Below, piece after piece: positions 60,996 to 64,000 of a stretch of DNA of 64,000 nt (positions are counted from its first letter, which is position 1; every line of letters starts with the position of its first letter). Made by a program: the position numbers and the translations under genes. Source of the DNA: Bacillus sp. B1-b2. GTDB lineage: Bacteria; Bacillota; Bacilli; Bacillales; Cytobacillaceae. Below the pieces are notes generated by a model, which was not told where the DNA came from, did no database searches, and saw only the letters and a list, made by a program, of their open reading frames with translations. The stretch spans positions 94,997 through 158,996 of the forward strand of contig NZ_WEHU01000012.1 of NCBI RefSeq assembly GCF_009183415.1. The letters run 5' to 3'.

Positions 60996-61667
60996 TTAGA
61001 AAGCTCCATCCTTTTTCAGTAATATAACAAAGGTTTTTAAAATTATTTTTAGGTCAAAAAGAAAGCTTCTTTTTTCAATATATATTAAATCAAGTTCTAC
61101 CATTTCTTTAAAGCTTAAGTTACTTCTTCCGCTAACTTGCCATAATCCAGTACAACCAGGTTTTATATATAAACGTTGTTTATCAAAAATTGTATATTCT
61201 TCTACTTCTCTAACAAGAGGTGGTCTTGGACCAATTAAACTCATTTCACCTTTGAGGACGTTAATTAATTGAGGAAACTCATCAATACTAGTTTGTCTGA
61301 TAAACTTCCCAATTTTTGTAATTCTTGGATCATCTTTCATTTTAAACATAGCACCATTAACTTCATTGTATTTAAGTAATTCCTGAAGTTTATCCTCGGC
61401 ATCAGTAACCATTGATCTAAATTTATACATGTTAAACAATTTTTCATTTTTTCCAACACGCACTTGCGAGAAGAATACTGGGCCTTTAGGATCTTCAATC
61501 TTTATTAAAACTGCTACAATAAAAAATATAGGGAAAAGGATTATTAAAGCTAATATAGAGGCAAAAATGTCAAATGTTCGTTTATATATATTATAAAACT
61601 TTTTTTCTTTAAAAGGTTCGCTTACATGATATCTATTGTTAACGTTCGCTCTTGCAAGTTCTGTCAT
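60996..61667 (-). CDS. Undecaprenyl-phosphate sugar phosphotransferase (initiating transferase, bacterial sugar transferase family)
   Basis: 223 residues. One membrane helix (about 31-54) is followed by the catalytic domain: KRTFDIFASILALIILFP, GPVFFSQVRVGKNEKLFNMYKFRSM, DPRITKIGKFIRQTSIDEFPQLINVLKGEMSLIGPRPPL and YIKPGCTGLWQVSGRSNLSFKEMVELD. This is the short, monotopic form (TuaA/EpsL/WcaJ C-terminal type). It loads the first sugar phosphate onto undecaprenyl phosphate. It probably starts repeat units for the Wzx/Wzy system at 49.7-57 kb although it is on the opposite strand beyond decayed DNA. Confidence 0.88.
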   Translation of the reverse strand: MTELARANVNNRYHVSEPFKEKKFYNIYKRTFDIFASILALIILFPIFFIVAVLIKIEDPKGPVFFSQVRVGKNEKLFNMYKFRSMVTDAEDKLQELLKYNEVNGAMFKMKDDPRITKIGKFIRQTSIDEFPQLINVLKGEMSLIGPRPPLVREVEEYTIFDKQRLYIKPGCTGLWQVSGRSNLSFKEMVELDLIYIEKRSFLFDLKIILKTFVILLKKDGAF

Positions 61668-62439
61668 ATTTACTATACTTCCTTTCGGTATTAATTAATA
61701 ATGTTTGTATGTTTATTGTTGGTATGTTAGAAATCAGATTTTCGTCTTTCTTCAGGATTAAAGAATAATGCTAACCTATAGCATTATACCATAAATAAAA
61801 AAAAATATTAGCTGTTATTGTATTTTTTAAATTTATTGTAATTTTTTGTAACAACTTGTACTAGGTAAAAAATTAGCTTATACTTTCAATCTTTAACTTA
61901 CTATAGAAAATAGAAAGTCATCACAAAAATTATCTAGAACAATAAGTTTGGTTAGGTACTAATAGCTATTCAATAAATAATGAATTTACTTCTAATCTAA
62001 GTAAACAAAAATTAGACGCAAAAATCAATGATTTTTAAAGAAATTTAGCTGGCAGTTTCTAGAAAATCAATGATTAAGTTTGAATTAGCATTCTAATAAT
62101 AAGCTTAAGCTAGGCAATCAGATATAGTATTACTATATCTAGTCATTATTTTAACCTTTTTTTTATTAATTATGAAACTGATTGAAATTATATGTCATGA
62201 TTTAAATAAGACTTTATTACAGGGGAAGGTGTATCTATAGAGTTGAATTTTATAGTATAGGAAAGAATACCCTAGGCATACTATTGAAAAACAATATTAT
62301 ATGTGGATAAAATGTGAAAATATAATTTAAATCCCTCGTGAAATCAATGGAAACGATCGATTTTTGTATGCACTTCACCTATTTAATTGTAGAATTAGTA
62401 GAAAATTGAAAGAGCTATGAAATGACGTATGATGCTTTG
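61668..62439. other. Intergenic region without an intact gene
   Basis: About 770 bp, very AT-rich, containing the sugar transferase promoter on the minus strand. Positions 62335-62420 resemble 15580-15650 at nucleotide level (GGAAACGA..TTTGTATGCACTTCACCTATT), a relic of the same unknown repeated sequence. Confidence 0.35.
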
Positions 62440-63250
62440 ATCATTAGTGAAAATCCTATTGAGTCATTATTTAGAAGGTTTTTATCATTTCAATTTACAT
62501 GTAATTATTAGTACAAAGTGCAACCTATTGTTAGATGTAGGAATCTCTTCACAAGAAAAAATCCCAAATCACTCTATTATCTCTAAATTCTTTCGCAATT
62601 TCTACAAGGTACAACGTTATGTGAGGGGCTTTATCATCATTGTTTACATTTGATTCATTTACAAGGAAGGATTTATTGTGAGTGAAACAAGGATTGTCAA
62701 TGAGATAAAAGACTTAAAGCCCATGGGATAAAAGTGTAAACAAGTTAAAAATAGAACAGAAGAAGATTGAGGAAAAGAAAGAAAGAAATAGCCAAAAATA
62801 ATGAACGTTGTGCATCCAACATGATGAATTTGGAAGATTTTCTAAACATCGTATTGGATCTCCTTCATAACTTTTTTATTGCGTCGTATGCTACAGCTGC
62901 CAATGTGCCAAGGTAACGCATATTGATTTGACAAGTCCATCGTTTAAACAATGAATTTGTAAAAAATGCGAAGGTAATTGTTCTAGATTCAGGTTATTAC
63001 AATGCCAGGTTTGCATGAAAATTGTTCGAACTAGATTTTCTCTATGTACATGTCCTTTTGACGCTTTACAGCAAAGAGCCATTAAAAATGTTGCCATTAC
63101 CAATTTAAACATCTGAAATTTTATGTAAGAGTCCGTATGATAAAACATATGATAATTTAAAAATGCCAATAAAAATTCTTGTATTACATCGACATGATCT
63201 TGTTCAATAAAATGAGTAGGGTTACAAAAGCTTAAAGTGAGGTAATAGTA
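62440..63250 (+). pseudogene. Degenerate DDE-type transposase
   Basis: Plus-strand reading in shifting frames gives EKIPNHSIISKFFR (compare the IPDHSTISKFRR region of IS5/IS1182-type transposases) near 62550-62595. Then FIASYATAANVPR appears near 62878-62915 and FVKNAKVIVLDSGYYNARF near 62958-63015 (the second-Asp region of DDE enzymes). Several stops interrupt it. The exact IS family is uncertain. Confidence 0.4.
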
Positions 63251-63860
63251 CTTAACCATGAGATACTTCTACGATTTTTCTTTGCTGAGATTGGTGTATA
63301 TATGAATAATTCTACCATTCAATCAGTTAGCCACTTGGGCTGTTATTTCATTCACCAGAAAAAAAGAAAGTGCAGGTAAAAGCTAAGACATAAAAAAAGA
63401 AATCCTCCTGGTAATACAAGCTATATGTAATTTTGCTAAGGGCTGTTTCGAGGTGTAAGAATCGTTGGTTAATCACAAAATACTAGTCAATTGTAGCAAG
63501 GAGGCATTGTTGGACCCGAATGCTCCAAATTATTTATTCTATGCTTATAAAAAGAGAGTCGTTAAAAGAACCGAAAATTAATTAATATAACTAAAACTAT
63601 ATTGAATTATCACAACAAAGTTACCTACTGACAGGCACCCTACCTTTGCTTTTCTTATGAGATTTTTAATTATTTTAGGTTGAGGCGCCCTAATTAATAA
63701 TATACAGAAAAAATCACTAGTGTCGCATAAATAAGTTCTGAATTTTCAGTTTTGCATTTTCCATATTTTTAAGAAAAAATGAAAACACCAAAACTAAGGT
63801 AGTAAACATCCATTTTTTTACTATAACCTGTGACTTATCCAACAACGATTGTTACAGCCC
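63251..63860. other. Non-coding region, nothing recognised
   Basis: About 610 bp of AT-rich sequence with no supported gene, RNA or clear repeat. Probably further decay products of mobile DNA. Confidence 0.35.
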
Positions 63861-64000
63861 TTATGGCACGCACTTTTCTTTGATTTTGCGTAACCAAATG
63901 TTTGCGGATTTCCATAAAGCGGCTTTTAAATAGCGGCTAATTTGTAGATAACTTCGATCGCTATTCGTGTTCAACTGGGCCAATACGTTCAAACAGTATA
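63861..64000 (-). CDS. C-terminal end of an unknown gene (start outside window)
   Basis: A minus-strand frame enters at the window edge and ends at TAA 63863-63861 after 46 residues, reading LNVLAQLNTNSDRSYLQISRY through KSANIWLRKIKEKCVP. It is basic, Asn/Ser-rich and not recognised. It may be a genuine gene or the tail of another mobile-element protein. Confidence 0.35.
   Translation of the reverse strand, partial: YCLNVLAQLNTNSDRSYLQISRYLKAALWKSANIWLRKIKEKCVP

Noticed and set aside
62891..63259. 122-codon minus-strand ORF as a gene
   Set aside because: The opposite strand gives transposase-like motifs and this frame matches nothing, without a ribosome binding site.

Overview
The window is AT-rich DNA of a Gram-positive, endospore-forming Bacillaceae. 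The evidence is a divergent cotH/cotG-type spore coat pair with SigK-like promoters, strong AAGGAGG-type ribosome binding sites, many Rho-independent terminators, a guanine riboswitch ahead of xpt-pbuX, a BceRS-BceAB module, LmrA/LmrB and MhqR-type control sites, and a lipoprotein with a BsuPI-like domain. The genus cannot be fixed from the sequence alone. No tRNA, rRNA, CRISPR array or intact prophage was seen.

Layout. 1-1.5 kb: 5' part of a CotH-like spore kinase (minus), diverging from a CotG-like protein made of 18 Ser/Lys/Cys repeats. 1.8-4.2 kb: TetR regulator with operator and DHA2-type drug exporter. 4.6-8.5 kb: a fused binding-protein/permease amino-acid ABC transporter with its ATPase, convergent with an AGCS-type Na+/amino-acid symporter. 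8.9-13.3 kb: orphan sigma-70-like factor, YodC-like nitroreductase, aldo/keto reductase, YoxD-like dehydrogenase and two small membrane proteins, one probably frameshifted. 13.3-13.8 kb: gene relics (TetR C-terminus, glycerate kinase). 14.2-17.4 kb: an LCP cell-wall ligase, a 38-residue ORF, a mobile-element-like repeat, an aldose epimerase and a small membrane protein. 17.9-26.2 kb: membrane GGDEF-EAL protein, membrane protein, BsuPI-like lipoprotein, and a 1512-residue M6 (InhA-like) secreted metalloprotease with five Ig-like repeats and an LPNTA anchor. 26.7-33.3 kb: LplABC-type sugar importer, LacI regulator, YesL protein and MalY/PatB-type C-S lyase. 33.7-45.9 kb: possible uracil-DNA-glycosylase-fold protein, BceAB-BceSR, YfmS-like soluble chemoreceptor, xpt-pbuX, NupC, MhqO-like dioxygenase, YkvA.

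46-61.7 kb is a surface-polysaccharide locus. rmlBDCA (dTDP-L-rhamnose) lies on the minus strand. Diverging from it are a Wzx-type flippase, two GT2 enzymes, a Wzy-type polymerase, a GT4 enzyme, ManC (GDP-mannose) and an acyltransferase. A polyprenyl-phosphate sugar transferase, the likely initiating enzyme, sits on the minus strand beyond 2.5 kb of decayed DNA with an IS110-family transposase relic. The last 2.3 kb hold another decayed DDE-type transposase and a fragment of an unknown gene.

The most unusual structure is a 200-250 bp repeated, structured, terminally inverted element present twice (15763-15965 and 43889-44138). Both copies sit at Rho-independent terminators: one splits the predicted epimerase terminator, and the other is bracketed by a precise 26-bp duplication of the nupC terminator hairpin. 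Other points of interest are a 14-bp inverted repeat around the malY promoter that would hide its ribosome binding site in read-through mRNA, three LacI-type operators before the sugar operon, two MhqR-like operators, the Cys-containing CotG repeats, and a lipoprotein inhibitor-like gene divergent from the metalloprotease.
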